DNA of 64,000 nucleotides from Bog-473 sp963766995 (GCA_963766995.1 CAVYCE010000003.1:186001-250000); one strand, 5' to 3'. Shown: positions 46,201-54,690, numbered from the stretch's first letter. Notes: a model not told the origin generated them from the letters alone. Numbers and translations are program-made.

Positions 46201-48342
46201 TTCAACAACGGCGTTGTTATTGTCGGCTATGAAAAGGTCGCCCGTAGTCGAATCAACGGCCACCCCTTGCACGGATCCGAGGTCAGAACTGGTGGCTGGC
46301 CCTGGTGTAGGTGCCCCTTGTCGGCCGGTGCCGGCAACGACAGAAAGGGTGCCGTCGGGTGTCACCTCATCAACGACCTCGTTAGCATCGCCGATGTAGA
46401 GGTCGCCAGTGGTTTGATCAACGGCCACCGCAGTCGGATCGTCCAACTTCGAGATCGTGGCCGGCCCTGGCGTGGGAGTACCAGAATGGCCGTCTCCGGC
46501 AACAATGGAGAGGTACCCGTTGGGAGTGACTTCTTCAATGACGTTGTTCCCCGAGTCGGCGATGTAGAGGTCGCCAGTGACCGGGTTGACCGCCAACCCC
46601 CATGGAGCGTTGAGATCCGAGTTGGTGGCCGGGCCAGGCGTGGGCGTACCACCAGCACCACCAGCCACGACAGACAGAACGCCCGCAGAGGTGACCTTTC
46701 CAATCAGCTGAGCTCCATCGTCGGAGAAATACAAGCTTCCGGTGGTCGGATCAAATGCCACCCCAAGCGGAACATTTAGTGCCGAGCTGGTGGCGGGCCC
46801 GGGCGTGGGACTTTCATCTGCGCCGGTTCCGGCAAAAATGGAAAGAGTGGACGCTGGCACAACCGTGATGGACAGCGGAGGTGTCGCGGCATCGGGACTT
46901 ACTCCGTTGCTGGCGGTGACTTCGAATTCGAATGTTCCCGCTGCCGTCGGAGTGCCAGACAACTCGCCTGAAGCGGCATCGAGTGACAGGCCACTGGGAA
47001 GAGAACCACTTGACACTGAGTACGTCGGAGCAGGTGAACCGCTGGCGATAAAGGCATATGGCCCGTAGGTAGCGCCAATCGCCGCATTCGTGGGCGGATT
47101 GTCGACCTCGAAAGCAGGTGCTTCCGGAGAAGACGGAGGAGGGGCGAGCTGTTCAATCATGTTGTTGGATTGATCGGCGACATAGAGGCCACCCGTCCCT
47201 GTATCAAACGCCACTCCAGTAGGCGTTTTGAGAGCCGAACTGGTGGCTGGGCCGGGCGTCGGCCTGCCAGCGGTGCCGGTGCCCGCGATGATGGACAGAG
47301 TACCGCCGGGTGTGACCTGCTCAACTTCGTTATTACCGCTATCGGCAATGTAGAGGTCGCCTGTCGTCAGATCGACGGCCACACCAGCTGGTTCATTGAG
47401 CCGTGAACTTGTGGCGGGCCCGGGGGTCGGACGACCAGCGATTGGGGAATCCATACCCGCGACTACGGAAATCGTGCCGGTAGGGGTTAATTGCTCGATC
47501 GAGTTGTAGCCATAATTCGTAATGTAGAGGTTCCCGTTTGTCGGATTGACCGCTACCGCAACAGGCTGGGCGGTGGCAGATCCGACCACAGTCGAGAGCG
47601 TGCCGCTCGGGGTTACCTGTTCGACACCATGATTGTAAAGGTCGGCGATGTAGAGAATGCCCGTCGATGGATTGACCGCTACTCCAATCGGGTTATTAAG
47701 GTCCGAACTGGTGGCGGGTCCGGGGGTCGAGGCCCCAGGTACGCCGGTCCCCGCGACAACCGAAAGTGTGCCGCCGGGCGTGACTTCCTCGATCACGTTG
47801 TTTGAGTTATCGGCGATGTAGAGATCTCCCGTCGTCGGATCAATGGCCAACCCCTGAGCTGAGCCAAGATCCGAGTCCGTGGCCGGACCCGGCGTCGGGG
47901 TCCCCGATACACCGGAACCAGCGACAACCGAGAGAGTCCCATTTGGTGTGACCTGTTCGACAGTGTGGTTGTCGGTATCGGCGATATAGACGTTGCCAGT
48001 CGCGGAATCTACTGCCACTGCCGTGGGGAGATTCAGATCCGAGCTGGTGGCCGGGCCCGGAGTAGGAGGACCAGATTCACCTGTACCGGCGACAATAGAA
48101 AGTGTCAAAGGAGCGTCGCCAGCCAATGCCGGACTCGCCATCAACACTTCTCCTCCGCCAATGATGACGATGGCGAAAGCAACTGCAGGGAAGACCCGAA
48201 CTCCTCGCCTCAACGATGACGTTTTGCCAGAAGACATCCGCTTTGTTGCCGTGCTCAGTCGGTCCAAGATGCTTCGACTTCCCCCAGAGGATGCGGAGGG
48301 ATCGGATGACACGCGAAACCTACGATTGCGATTGTCCGCCAT
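43231..48342 (-). CDS. giant secreted protein with three NHL propellers and Ig-like domains
   Basis: 1703 residues from ATG 48342 (GGGAGGAATG upstream), rather than 1734 from a start without a site. A membrane or signal segment (VFPAVAFAIVIIGGGEVLMASPALAG) ends near residue 75. Then 18 repeats of about 55 residues, consensus LS(I/V)VAGTGxxGxPTPGPATSSDLN then GVAVDPTTGDLYIADxxNN. They fall into three sets of six, each followed by a putative-Ig domain (GSLPSGLSLDxxSGxLSGTP). The C-terminal 370 residues are further Ig-like repeats. Probably a surface or adhesive protein; no catalytic motif. Confidence 0.88.
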   Translation of the reverse strand: MADNRNRRFRVSSDPSASSGGSRSILDRLSTATKRMSSGKTSSLRRGVRVFPAVAFAIVIIGGGEVLMASPALAGDAPLTLSIVAGTGESGPPTPGPATSSDLNLPTAVAVDSATGNVYIADTDNHTVEQVTPNGTLSVVAGSGVSGTPTPGPATDSDLGSAQGLAIDPTTGDLYIADNSNNVIEEVTPGGTLSVVAGTGVPGASTPGPATSSDLNNPIGVAVNPSTGILYIADLYNHGVEQVTPSGTLSTVVGSATAQPVAVAVNPTNGNLYITNYGYNSIEQLTPTGTISVVAGMDSPIAGRPTPGPATSSRLNEPAGVAVDLTTGDLYIADSGNNEVEQVTPGGTLSIIAGTGTAGRPTPGPATSSALKTPTGVAFDTGTGGLYVADQSNNMIEQLAPPPSSPEAPAFEVDNPPTNAAIGATYGPYAFIASGSPAPTYSVSSGSLPSGLSLDAASGELSGTPTAAGTFEFEVTASNGVSPDAATPPLSITVVPASTLSIFAGTGADESPTPGPATSSALNVPLGVAFDPTTGSLYFSDDGAQLIGKVTSAGVLSVVAGGAGGTPTPGPATNSDLNAPWGLAVNPVTGDLYIADSGNNVIEEVTPNGYLSIVAGDGHSGTPTPGPATISKLDDPTAVAVDQTTGDLYIGDANEVVDEVTPDGTLSVVAGTGRQGAPTPGPATSSDLGSVQGVAVDSTTGDLFIADNNNAVVEEVTPDGTLSIVAGDGRSGDPTSGPATNSDLNDPDGVAVDATTGDLYIADRFENVIEEVTSDGTLSVVAGTESYGPPTPGPATDSDLTAPYGVAVDAVTGDLYVADAGNEVIERIAPAVSPPQAPDPIFAAESPPASAAVGAPYGPYTFITRGSPSPTYVVSTGSLPSGLSLDPTSGILSGTPTTTGTFNYQITAANGVDPPAVTGIISLTVASEATLSIFAGTGTAGPPTPGPATSSDLSAPAGLAVDPITGDIYIADLSNNEVEKVTPDGTLSIVAGTGTAGTPTPGPATSSDLNGPFGLTVNPATGDLYIADQGNNVIEEVTPDGTLSVVAGTGTAGPPTPGPAISSDLNAPAGVAIDPTTGDLYIGDFLNFYVEQVTPAGTLSIVAGTGTPGPPTPGPATSSDLAGPYGVAVDPSSGDLFIADQSDSVIEEVTPNGSLSIFAGNGTAGAPTPGPATSSALGFPFGVAVDPTSGEVYVANAGTDVIEGITSDGTLSVVAGDGEFGAPTPGPATTSDLGTLLAVAVDSMTGDLYVADVSNNEIEKVAGTTTTPTGSAPTFSADSPPSSASVGSAYGPYAFAANGDPSPMFAVSSGSLPTGMVLDATSGDLSGIPSSSGTFTFSVTASNGVDPDAVTGPITIHVSGPPTSTTATASSTSNPSVPATASDAGVTASASGGTGTVVVSQYTAQPPSTPTPTFTPSNADGSNGTYYDVEATPGSTFSQLSVNTCVPQDVTAEYWYNPAGGAGGNGAWEPVMGDPGPTFTTDASCGTGQNNMAVTFDSTSSPTLSQLTGTIFALATPAAQHITFTSAVPSNATFGGTYTVSATGGASGKPVTFSAAVLSVCSVLGATVTFTGIGTCTIDANQAGNANYSAASQVQQGFTVGKASTTLVAGTISVLSSILSIKVTYSGTLTSKTTGKGLAGQSVTFADGSLATCTATTNANGLATCSVSVLAAVALLLSPTYVVSYAGGSDYLASTAPGKSTLL
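43250..43286 (-). repeat. 11-bp perfect inverted repeat at the 3' end of the giant gene
   Basis: CCGGGGGCAGT (43250-43260) pairs with ACTGCCCCCGG (43276-43286) across a 15-base loop, ending 17 bases before the stop codon and inside the coding region. No T-run follows. It could stabilise the mRNA end or aid termination. Confidence 0.7.
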
Positions 48343-48467
48343 GAGACATTCCTCCCGCCAGAAAAGCGATGTACGCCAAAAATGACGTCCGCGCCAGGAC
48401 CATAGCCGGGAAGAGCTGGAGTCCCAACCGCCCACTCAACCGCCCACTTTGACCAATGCATCACTCC

Positions 48468-48497
48468 GTCAATGGGGATCATCGGATCTCAGCGGGG
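48468..48497 (+). repeat. left target duplication and left terminal repeat of the IS
   Basis: GTCAATGG (48468-48475) is the target copy. The 22-bp terminal repeat 48476-48497 starts GGATCATCGG and matches the right end at 16 of 22 positions. Confidence 0.85.
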
Positions 48498-49901
48498 AGT
48501 CCCTGGTAGCTGACATCCCCCCGAACGCGACGAAGGTGCTTCACGCTTGGAGTTGTGAGGCAACGAACGGGAAGCACCTACGTCGTCACTGACCCTAGTG
48601 AGATCGTCGAGGCCCTGGTGGGTCTCAAAGACGTCCGGGTCCTCCACTACGAGCGTCGAGGGCCTGACGTCGAGCTCATGGTCGAACAGACGCCCGGAGT
48701 GGTCCGATGTGCGAGCTGTGGAGGACCGGCCCAGGTCAAAGAGCGTCCGGTGGTCCACTACGTGGACCTCCCGGTCTATGGCACGCCGATGTCTTTGGCC
48801 TGGAAGAAGCACCGCATGCGCTGTGTGAACGCGTCATGTCCGAGGAAGAGCTGGGTGCTGCGCGACCACCGCATCGCAGCCAAGCACTGCCTGCTCACCA
48901 CCAGGGCGGCCAAATGGGCCACCGAACAGGTCGGACAGGGCCGGACCGTCAAAGAGGTGGCAAAGGAGCTCTCCTGTGACTGGCACACCGTCAACGACGC
49001 CATGACCACCTATGGCAAGGCTTTGCTCGAGGCCGATCGGAAGCGACTGAACAAGACCACGGCCATCGGGCTGGACGAGACCTCTTTCGTTCGATCGGGC
49101 GCGCATCACCACACCAACTACGCCACCACGGTGGCCGACGTGGAGAACCACCAGATCATCGACATCTTGCCCACCCGCCGATACACCGATGTGGCGGGCT
49201 GGATCGACAAACAACCCATGGCCTGGAAAGAGCGGATCCGCTTCGGCGCCCTCGACATGTCGGCCACCTATGCCGCGGTGTACACGGTGATGTTGCCCAG
49301 GGCCTCCCAGGTGGTCGACCCCTTCCACGTCGTCTCATTGGCCAATCGCTGCCTCGATGCCATTCGACGACGAGTTCAGTCCGAGCAGACCGGACACCGT
49401 GGTCGAAAAGATGATCCGCTCTATCGGGCCCGGCGTGCCTTGGTGATGGGCGAGGAGAAGCTGGACCCCGACGCCACCGAGCGGCTGTGGTCGCTGCTCA
49501 AGCTGGGCGACCCCGGCGGTGAGGTCGCCATCGCCTATCGCATCAAAGAGCGCCTCCGTGACTTCTATCGAACCCGTAACCTCGACGAGGCCACCGCGAT
49601 GCTCGAAGAGCTCCAACGACACTGCTTAAAGCGCGAGATGCCGCCCGAAGTGCAAAAGCTCGGACGCACGATCAAGGCCTGGTTTACCAAGATCACCAAC
49701 TACCACCTGGCCAGGGTGAGCAATGGACCGACCGAATCGCTCAACAACCTGATCAAGCGCATCAAGCGCATCGGATTTGGCTTCCGCAACTTCGAGAACT
49801 ACCGGATCAGAGCCCTGCTCTATGCCGGCAAGCCCAACTGGCGAGTTCTAGGCTCGATCGTCGTCCAATGAGGACGCGACCCCGCCAGAATCCGAAGAGC
49901 C
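48476..49901 (+). mobile_element. ISL3-family insertion sequence, complete
   Basis: 1426 bases bounded by imperfect 22-bp inverted repeats, carrying one transposase gene and flanked by an exact 8-bp direct repeat GTCAATGG. Repeat start (GGCTCTTC on the right), 8-bp duplication and transposase type all agree with ISL3. The perfect duplication suggests recent insertion. It sits 133 bases upstream of the giant gene and 35 bases from the 3' end of tRNA-Val counting the duplication. Confidence 0.9.
48555..49871 (+). CDS. ISL3-family transposase
   Basis: 438 residues, full length for the family, from GTG 48555. N-terminal zinc-finger: CASCGGPAQ...CVNASCPRKSWVL. Helix-turn-helix-like segment VKEVAKELSCDWHTVNDAM. 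DDE core: IGLDETSF (first Asp), VVDPFHVV (second Asp) and NGPTESLNNLIKRIKRIGFGFRNFENYRIRAL (Glu with the typical ISL3 tail). All three acids are present, so it looks active. Stop is 30 bases from the right end. Confidence 0.94.
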   Translation: MRQRTGSTYVVTDPSEIVEALVGLKDVRVLHYERRGPDVELMVEQTPGVVRCASCGGPAQVKERPVVHYVDLPVYGTPMSLAWKKHRMRCVNASCPRKSWVLRDHRIAAKHCLLTTRAAKWATEQVGQGRTVKEVAKELSCDWHTVNDAMTTYGKALLEADRKRLNKTTAIGLDETSFVRSGAHHHTNYATTVADVENHQIIDILPTRRYTDVAGWIDKQPMAWKERIRFGALDMSATYAAVYTVMLPRASQVVDPFHVVSLANRCLDAIRRRVQSEQTGHRGRKDDPLYRARRALVMGEEKLDPDATERLWSLLKLGDPGGEVAIAYRIKERLRDFYRTRNLDEATAMLEELQRHCLKREMPPEVQKLGRTIKAWFTKITNYHLARVSNGPTESLNNLIKRIKRIGFGFRNFENYRIRALLYAGKPNWRVLGSIVVQ

Positions 49902-49909
49902 GTCAATGG
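49880..49909 (-). repeat. right terminal repeat and right target duplication of the IS
   Basis: Terminal repeat 49880-49901 reads GGCTCTTCGG inward on the minus strand; target copy GTCAATGG follows at 49902-49909. Confidence 0.87.
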
Positions 49910-49943
49910 GTTCTGTTGGAGCGTTTCCCCTGGTCGTTCCTGG

Positions 49944-50016
49944 TGGGCCGTAGAGGACTCGAACCTCTGACCCCTTGCGCGTCATGCAAGTGCGCTACCA
50001 ACTGCGCCAACGGCCC
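49944..50016 (-). tRNA. tRNA-Val (anticodon GAC)
   Basis: 73 bases. Acceptor GGGCCGT pairs with ACGGCCC, D-arm GCGC..GCGC, anticodon stem CTTGC/GCAAG with loop ATGACGC (GAC), and T-arm AGAGG-TTCGAGT-CCTCT. Discriminator A; CCA is not encoded. Its 3' part is duplicated at 42802-42845. Confidence 0.95.
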
Positions 50017-50110
50017 TTCCGCTATGACCCTACCACCAGGGCAAATCCCCCCGGCTCCCCCAATCAACCCCAAATGAGCACGCTGGACCCCGACTCCGTA
50101 CGATGACAGC

Positions 50111-50947
50111 GTGACCAGCGCTAGCGCCACCAGCCCCATCCCGGACATGCAGGATCACCTGCGACGGATTGCCGAAGACGGCTACACCGTCCTCCCCAAC
50201 GCCATTGAGCCCGACCTGGTCGATGAGATCAATGAAGCCCTCCTCAAGCTGGAGAAGGACCTCAATATTGCCCCTGCCAACAACCTGTTCGAAGGGCTGC
50301 ACACCACCCGGGTCTACAACCTGCTCGTCCACGGCAAGACCTTCGAGAAGATCCCCGTCCATGCCAATGTGCTCCCCATCGTCGAAGGCGTGTTGGACGC
50401 AGGTCTGCTGATTTCGTCCCTCTCATCCATCGCCATCGGCCCGGACGAGCAGGCCCAACCCATTCACGCCGACGATCAACTCATTCCGCTGACCCGGCCG
50501 CACGTCCCGATTATCTGCAACACCATGTGGGCCATCACCGATTTCACCGATGAGAACGGCGCCACGAGACTCATTCCCAATTCCCATCTCGGCACCGAGG
50601 CGCCCAATCCCCTCGAGCCATACGACAGCATTCCGGCCGAAATGTCCAAGGGCAGCGTTCTTGTGTGGGTCGGCAGCCTCTGGCACGGCGGCGGCGCCAA
50701 TCAGACCAACCAGCGTCGCGTCGGCATCGCCATGAACTACTGCGCCGGTTACATCCGCCAGCAAGAAAACCAGCAGCTGGGCATTCCACCCCAACTGGTC
50801 AAGACCTTTCCACGGCGCCTGCAAGAGCTCGTCGGCTACTCGGTCTACAACGGGCTCGTCGGGCACATCGACAAGCAACACCCGGCCAAGTACGTCCTCA
50901 CGGAAAACGAAGGCGTCGACATGGTCTGGGACCTGCTCAAAGTCTGA
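50111..50947 (+). CDS. PhyH-family Fe(II)/2-oxoglutarate dioxygenase
   Basis: 278 residues from GTG 50111. Double-stranded beta-helix oxygenase of the phytanoyl-CoA dioxygenase family. The iron triad is H119-A-D121 (QPIHADDQ) and H192 (GSLWHGGGA), with R202/R203 a few residues on for 2-oxoglutarate. FTDENGATRLIPNSHL is typical of the family. Substrate unknown; could be a lipid or a secondary metabolite. Monocistronic, convergent with the exonuclease gene. Confidence 0.88.
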   Translation: MTSASATSPIPDMQDHLRRIAEDGYTVLPNAIEPDLVDEINEALLKLEKDLNIAPANNLFEGLHTTRVYNLLVHGKTFEKIPVHANVLPIVEGVLDAGLLISSLSSIAIGPDEQAQPIHADDQLIPLTRPHVPIICNTMWAITDFTDENGATRLIPNSHLGTEAPNPLEPYDSIPAEMSKGSVLVWVGSLWHGGGANQTNQRRVGIAMNYCAGYIRQQENQQLGIPPQLVKTFPRRLQELVGYSVYNGLVGHIDKQHPAKYVLTENEGVDMVWDLLKV

Positions 50948-50982
50948 GCAACTCCCCCACCAACTCTCACAACAAGGCCCGG

Positions 50983-51702
50983 CTACGCCGCCGGCAGCAC
51001 CTGCGGAGCCACCGGCCACACGTAGTCCCGAGGATCGATGGGGTCCATCCCCTTACCTGAGCGCCAGCCGTCGTAACTCTCGGCCCATTCGCGGTGCCAA
51101 CCCACCTGGGCTACGTGCAGCTGACTCAGGTCACCATCACGCAGCTCTTTGTATTGGGCGGCCAGCGCCAGGAGCACCCGGATGGAGGCGATGGCATCGG
51201 CCGACGCATCGTGCGCATTCCCGATGTCGACCCCGTAGTGCGTGCACAACGCACCCAATGTCCTGCTCCCCTTGCGCCACTTATCAAGATGCCGGTCCAG
51301 CACCACCGCGTCGAGCACCGGTCCGCGCCACCCACGCTCGAGCAGTCCGACACCAAGCAGGCGCTGCGCCTGGGTGTCGAGAATCGTCAGGTCGTAGTCG
51401 AGTTTCATGCCCACCAGCGGTACTTCCCGCTCGCTGGCCGAGACGACGGCATCGCACACCATGCCGATGGCCTCTCGGAGCGGCATCCCCTCACTGCGAG
51501 CCTGCTCAGTCGTAATGCCGTGCACATTGGTCGCTCCGGCCGGGATCTCACGACCCGGATCCACCAATCCGGCCGACGACGACACAACGTCGCCGCCCTT
51601 CATGGTCACCAGCGCATATGACACGGGAACGTCGTCGAAACGGTCGACTCCGGTGGTCTCGAAGTCGAATCCCAGCACGTCGCCCAATGTCCAACTACCC
51701 AT
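50983..51702 (-). CDS. DEDDh 3'-5' exonuclease (DnaQ-like)
   Basis: 239 residues. Exo I D13-F-E15 (GFDFETTG), Exo II around MKLDYDLTILD, and Exo III HDASADA give the full DEDDh set. NVHGITTEQA is also conserved. It could proofread or act in repair or RNA decay; similar actinobacterial proteins are called PolIII epsilon-like. The C-terminal 60 residues have no family match. Confidence 0.9.
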   Translation of the reverse strand: MGSWTLGDVLGFDFETTGVDRFDDVPVSYALVTMKGGDVVSSSAGLVDPGREIPAGATNVHGITTEQARSEGMPLREAIGMVCDAVVSASEREVPLVGMKLDYDLTILDTQAQRLLGVGLLERGWRGPVLDAVVLDRHLDKWRKGSRTLGALCTHYGVDIGNAHDASADAIASIRVLLALAAQYKELRDGDLSQLHVAQVGWHREWAESYDGWRSGKGMDPIDPRDYVWPVAPQVLPAA

Positions 51703-51752
51703 GGCGCGAGCTTGGCACGACCCTGTGACAGAAGGGGTGAATACCCGTTCCG

Positions 51753-54107
51753 TCAGCCCGAATAGGCCACGGAAGGCGAAGAAGGCAGCACCATGGCCGA
51801 CGGCGATGCCGACCCATCAGGTGCCGTAGCCACCGTTGCCCCCGCGCCGCAGGAGGCACCGATGCGGGCGATCGAGCCCTGCAGCGGCAGGTCCGACAGG
51901 GCGCTGGAGCTGCCCACGAACACGCCGTAGCAACCGGGCGCCACCCTCCAGTTGGCGAGGGCCGAGTCCCAATAGGCGAAGGAGCGATCATTGAGCGGGA
52001 AGCTGACCGTCGCCGTTTGCCCCGGTTGCAGCACCACCTTCTGGTACCCCTTGAGCTGCAGCGGGGGCTGAGCGTCGCCCGGTTGCGATGGCAGACCCAA
52101 ATAGAGCTCCGGCACCGCGTCCCCAGCTCGGCTCCCCGTGTTGGTGACCTGCATCGTCACCGTTGCCACCGTGGCATCGCCCGACCCACCCGAGGTGACG
52201 GACAGGTCGTGGTACGAGAAGTTTGTATAAGACAAGCCAAAGCCAAAGGGGTAGGCCGGTGTGTACCCATGAGCGTCGAACCATCGATAGCCCACGAAGA
52301 CGCCCTCGGTGTAGTCCACGTCGCCGTCAAGACCTGGATACGAGTTGAGGTTGCCGTATGTCTCCTCCTGCGTCGGCGACGCCGGAAATGTCACCGGCAA
52401 CCTTCCCCCAGGTTCCGCGTCGCCAAACAGCACAGCGGCGATGGCGCTCCCACCCTGCTGCCCCGGGTACCAGGCCTCGACCACACCTTTGACCAAGTTG
52501 CGCCACGGGGTGAGCACCGGCGCACCCGTTTCCATGACGACAATGGTGTTGGGATTGGCTTTGGCCACGGCCTCAATCACCTGATTCTGCAATCCCACCG
52601 TGTACTGAGGATCGGACAGGTTGTTCAGGCTCGGCAGGCCCACACCCGGGCAATCGAGCGACAGACAGAGCTTGTCGCTGCCCTCGGTCTCACTGTCCTT
52701 CACGAACACCAACGCCACGCTGGCGCGAGATGCCGCCGACGCCGCCTCAGAAGGGATCAAGCCATCGTCATAGGTGACGCTCACCGACTTGCCGGCCCGC
52801 GCTTCAATGGCCTGCAGCGGATCGACCACCGACAGCGGTGTCACCTCCGATGAACCGCTCCCACGCACATACTCGTCGGCCCCCTGACCGATGACCGCGA
52901 TGGACTTCAGCGAGTTGGAGTCAAGCGGCAGCACGTTGTCGTTGTTTTGCAGCAACACCGTGCCGCTCTCCTCGACATCCTTGGCCACTTGGTTGTCGGA
53001 CGCTTGATTGATGCTGGCTTCACTGGCTGACCAGTTCCCGTGGTCAAAGTAGCCATAGGCGATCAGCGTGCGCAGTATCCGCGTCACGTGCTGATTGAGG
53101 GTGGCCATCGACACCAACCCACTGTCCAGAGCCGCATCGACCTCAACCGAGTTATACGAAGAGCCGAGGATGTCGAAGTCCAGGCCGTTGTTCAAGTTGG
53201 CAATGACGTCGTGCGCAGCGCCGGCGTCGGACATGACAATGCCCTGAAAGCCCCATTCCTTTTCCAGCGTCTGCTGCAACAAGAAGGCGTTCTCACAGGC
53301 GAACGTGCCGTTGACCCGGTTGTAGGAGCACATCACCGTGGCGGTATGGCCTTGTTGGACCGCGGCTTGGAACGGCACCATGTCGATCTCGTGCAGGGTG
53401 CGCTGGTCCACCACGGAGTTGGCGTACAGACGCCCTCCGATGGTCCCCGTCAGCAGCGGGACACCGGCATAGCCCTCCTGGTCGTTGGCCACGAAGTGCT
53501 TCACATCGGCCATCACGCCCTGGCTCTGCGCACCGTTAATCCAACTCACTGCCGTCGCTGCCGTCAGGTACGGGTCCTCGCCATAGGCCTCGTAGGTGCG
53601 GCCGCCCAACGGCGTGCGCATGATGTTCACGGTCGGCCCGTAAATGCCGTCGTAGCCCAGGTCCTTGGCATCCCGGCCCACCACCGTGCCGTACAGGTAC
53701 GCATCGAAAGGATCAAAGGAAGCCGAGAGGGCGACACCGGCCGGCATGGCGGTCGCTGCCCCGGCGCCGGTATTGCCGCCACGAATCCCGAGCGCCCCGT
53801 CGGAGAATTGGACGGCCGGAATCCCAACATCAGGGATGGCGCCACCCGTCAATAACGTGATCTTGTCCGCGGTCGTCATCCGGGACTCGAGCAACACGGT
53901 CCGTGCGCTCGGCGACAACGTCGTATTGCACCAGGGCCGAGTGGCCATCGAACCGCATCGATTGACAGCGGCGTCAGCACGCAGCGAAGCACTCGCTCCC
54001 CCGCCGCTCGACAACACACCGGTCACCAAGGCCAGAGCAGAGCCGCCAGCCACCAGTCGAAGAAATCCGCCTCGAACCCCCACCAACCGGAAACGGTAGT
54101 ACCCCAA
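51753..54107 (-). CDS. secreted GH3 beta-glucosidase-like glycosidase
   Basis: 784 residues, exported (LVAGGSALALVTGVLSSGGGASA). GH3 N-terminal barrel: GRTYEAYGEDPYL, KHFVANDQE (K203-H204), and nucleophile D294 in VMSDAGAAHD. The C-terminal sandwich (VVMETGAPVLTPW) and fibronectin-like end (NTGSRAGDAVPELYL) are present. It probably removes glucose or xylose from plant-type sugars outside the cell. Start TTG 54107 is weak; a GTG just downstream is possible. Confidence 0.92.
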   Translation of the reverse strand: MGYYRFRLVGVRGGFLRLVAGGSALALVTGVLSSGGGASASLRADAAVNRCGSMATRPWCNTTLSPSARTVLLESRMTTADKITLLTGGAIPDVGIPAVQFSDGALGIRGGNTGAGAATAMPAGVALSASFDPFDAYLYGTVVGRDAKDLGYDGIYGPTVNIMRTPLGGRTYEAYGEDPYLTAATAVSWINGAQSQGVMADVKHFVANDQEGYAGVPLLTGTIGGRLYANSVVDQRTLHEIDMVPFQAAVQQGHTATVMCSYNRVNGTFACENAFLLQQTLEKEWGFQGIVMSDAGAAHDVIANLNNGLDFDILGSSYNSVEVDAALDSGLVSMATLNQHVTRILRTLIAYGYFDHGNWSASEASINQASDNQVAKDVEESGTVLLQNNDNVLPLDSNSLKSIAVIGQGADEYVRGSGSSEVTPLSVVDPLQAIEARAGKSVSVTYDDGLIPSEAASAASRASVALVFVKDSETEGSDKLCLSLDCPGVGLPSLNNLSDPQYTVGLQNQVIEAVAKANPNTIVVMETGAPVLTPWRNLVKGVVEAWYPGQQGGSAIAAVLFGDAEPGGRLPVTFPASPTQEETYGNLNSYPGLDGDVDYTEGVFVGYRWFDAHGYTPAYPFGFGLSYTNFSYHDLSVTSGGSGDATVATVTMQVTNTGSRAGDAVPELYLGLPSQPGDAQPPLQLKGYQKVVLQPGQTATVSFPLNDRSFAYWDSALANWRVAPGCYGVFVGSSSALSDLPLQGSIARIGASCGAGATVATAPDGSASPSAMVLPSSPSVAYSG

Positions 54108-54196
54108 CCAAACGATTGCTGGGACATTCTCAATCTGGGAATCAGCCTCATTCGTCCCTACTGTTGAACAACGAGATGGCCACTACCCGACGCCTC

Positions 54197-54364
54197 TTAC
54201 GTGAGGGAGGCCCGGTATTCCTCCAGAGCATCATCGGGGATGTGAGCGATCACATTGACCATTTCGTAGCGGATCTTTCGCCCCAGAACGAGCCGTAGAA
54301 GCTCCTTCGTTGGAATGTCCAGTCGCTGCGCGGCCTTTGACGCCATGAGTAGTTCAGGGGACAT
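54197..54364 (-). CDS. small protein of unknown function
   Basis: 55 residues from ATG 54364, with GAGGT seven bases upstream. Sequence reads MSPELLMASKAAQRLDIPTKE then LLRLVLGRKIRYEMVNVIAHIPDDALEEYRASLT: amphipathic, no signal or membrane part. The pair with the next-upstream 60-residue gene looks like a two-gene unit. Confidence 0.45.
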   Translation of the reverse strand: MSPELLMASKAAQRLDIPTKELLRLVLGRKIRYEMVNVIAHIPDDALEEYRASLT

Positions 54365-54371
54365 CTGGACC

Positions 54372-54554
54372 TCATAGCTCCAGTCCAAGGTTATGGAGCA
54401 GAACCTGGAGCTGCTCCTCAATCTGCGAATGAACGGCAAAGTGGTCAGTCATGACCAGCATGAGCCGACTGTCCTCGAGCGCAGCGAGCAATTCGATCGC
54501 CTCTTCAAGACCGAAGGTCACATACTCCGGGGGCTTCTGAGGCATCGCCGGCAT
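54372..54554 (-). CDS. small protein of unknown function
   Basis: 60 residues, acidic and helical (LEEAIELLAALEDSRLMLVMTDHFAVHSQIEEQLQVLLHNLG). Stop at 54372 lies seven bases before the ATG of the following small gene. No family recognised; start site weak. Confidence 0.42.
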   Translation of the reverse strand: MPAMPQKPPEYVTFGLEEAIELLAALEDSRLMLVMTDHFAVHSQIEEQLQVLLHNLGLEL

Positions 54555-54615
54555 GGCAGGAAAGGGTCGGCACCGGCCTGCACCTGGACACTCACGCGCC
54601 CGGAAATCTGAATTT

Positions 54616-54690
54616 TGGAGGCGGCGGTGAGAATCGAACTCACGTACGGGGCTTTGCAGGCCCCTGCCTAAACCACTCGGCCACGCCGCC
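54616..54690 (-). tRNA. tRNA-Cys (anticodon GCA)
   Basis: 75 bases including an encoded CCA. Acceptor GGCGGCG/CGCCGCC, anticodon stem GGGGC/GCCCC with loop CTGCAAA (GCA), T-arm GTGAG-TTCGATT-CTCAC, discriminator T. Confidence 0.93.

Noticed and set aside
43231..48342. CRISPR array in the repetitive 43-48 kb stretch
   Set aside because: Repeats are in-frame about 165-bp protein blades with variable codons, not short identical repeats with unique spacers; no cas genes.
42802..50016. Prophage
   Set aside because: No capsid, tail, terminase, portal, lysis or integrase gene is seen; only the tRNA-derived boundaries suggest integration.
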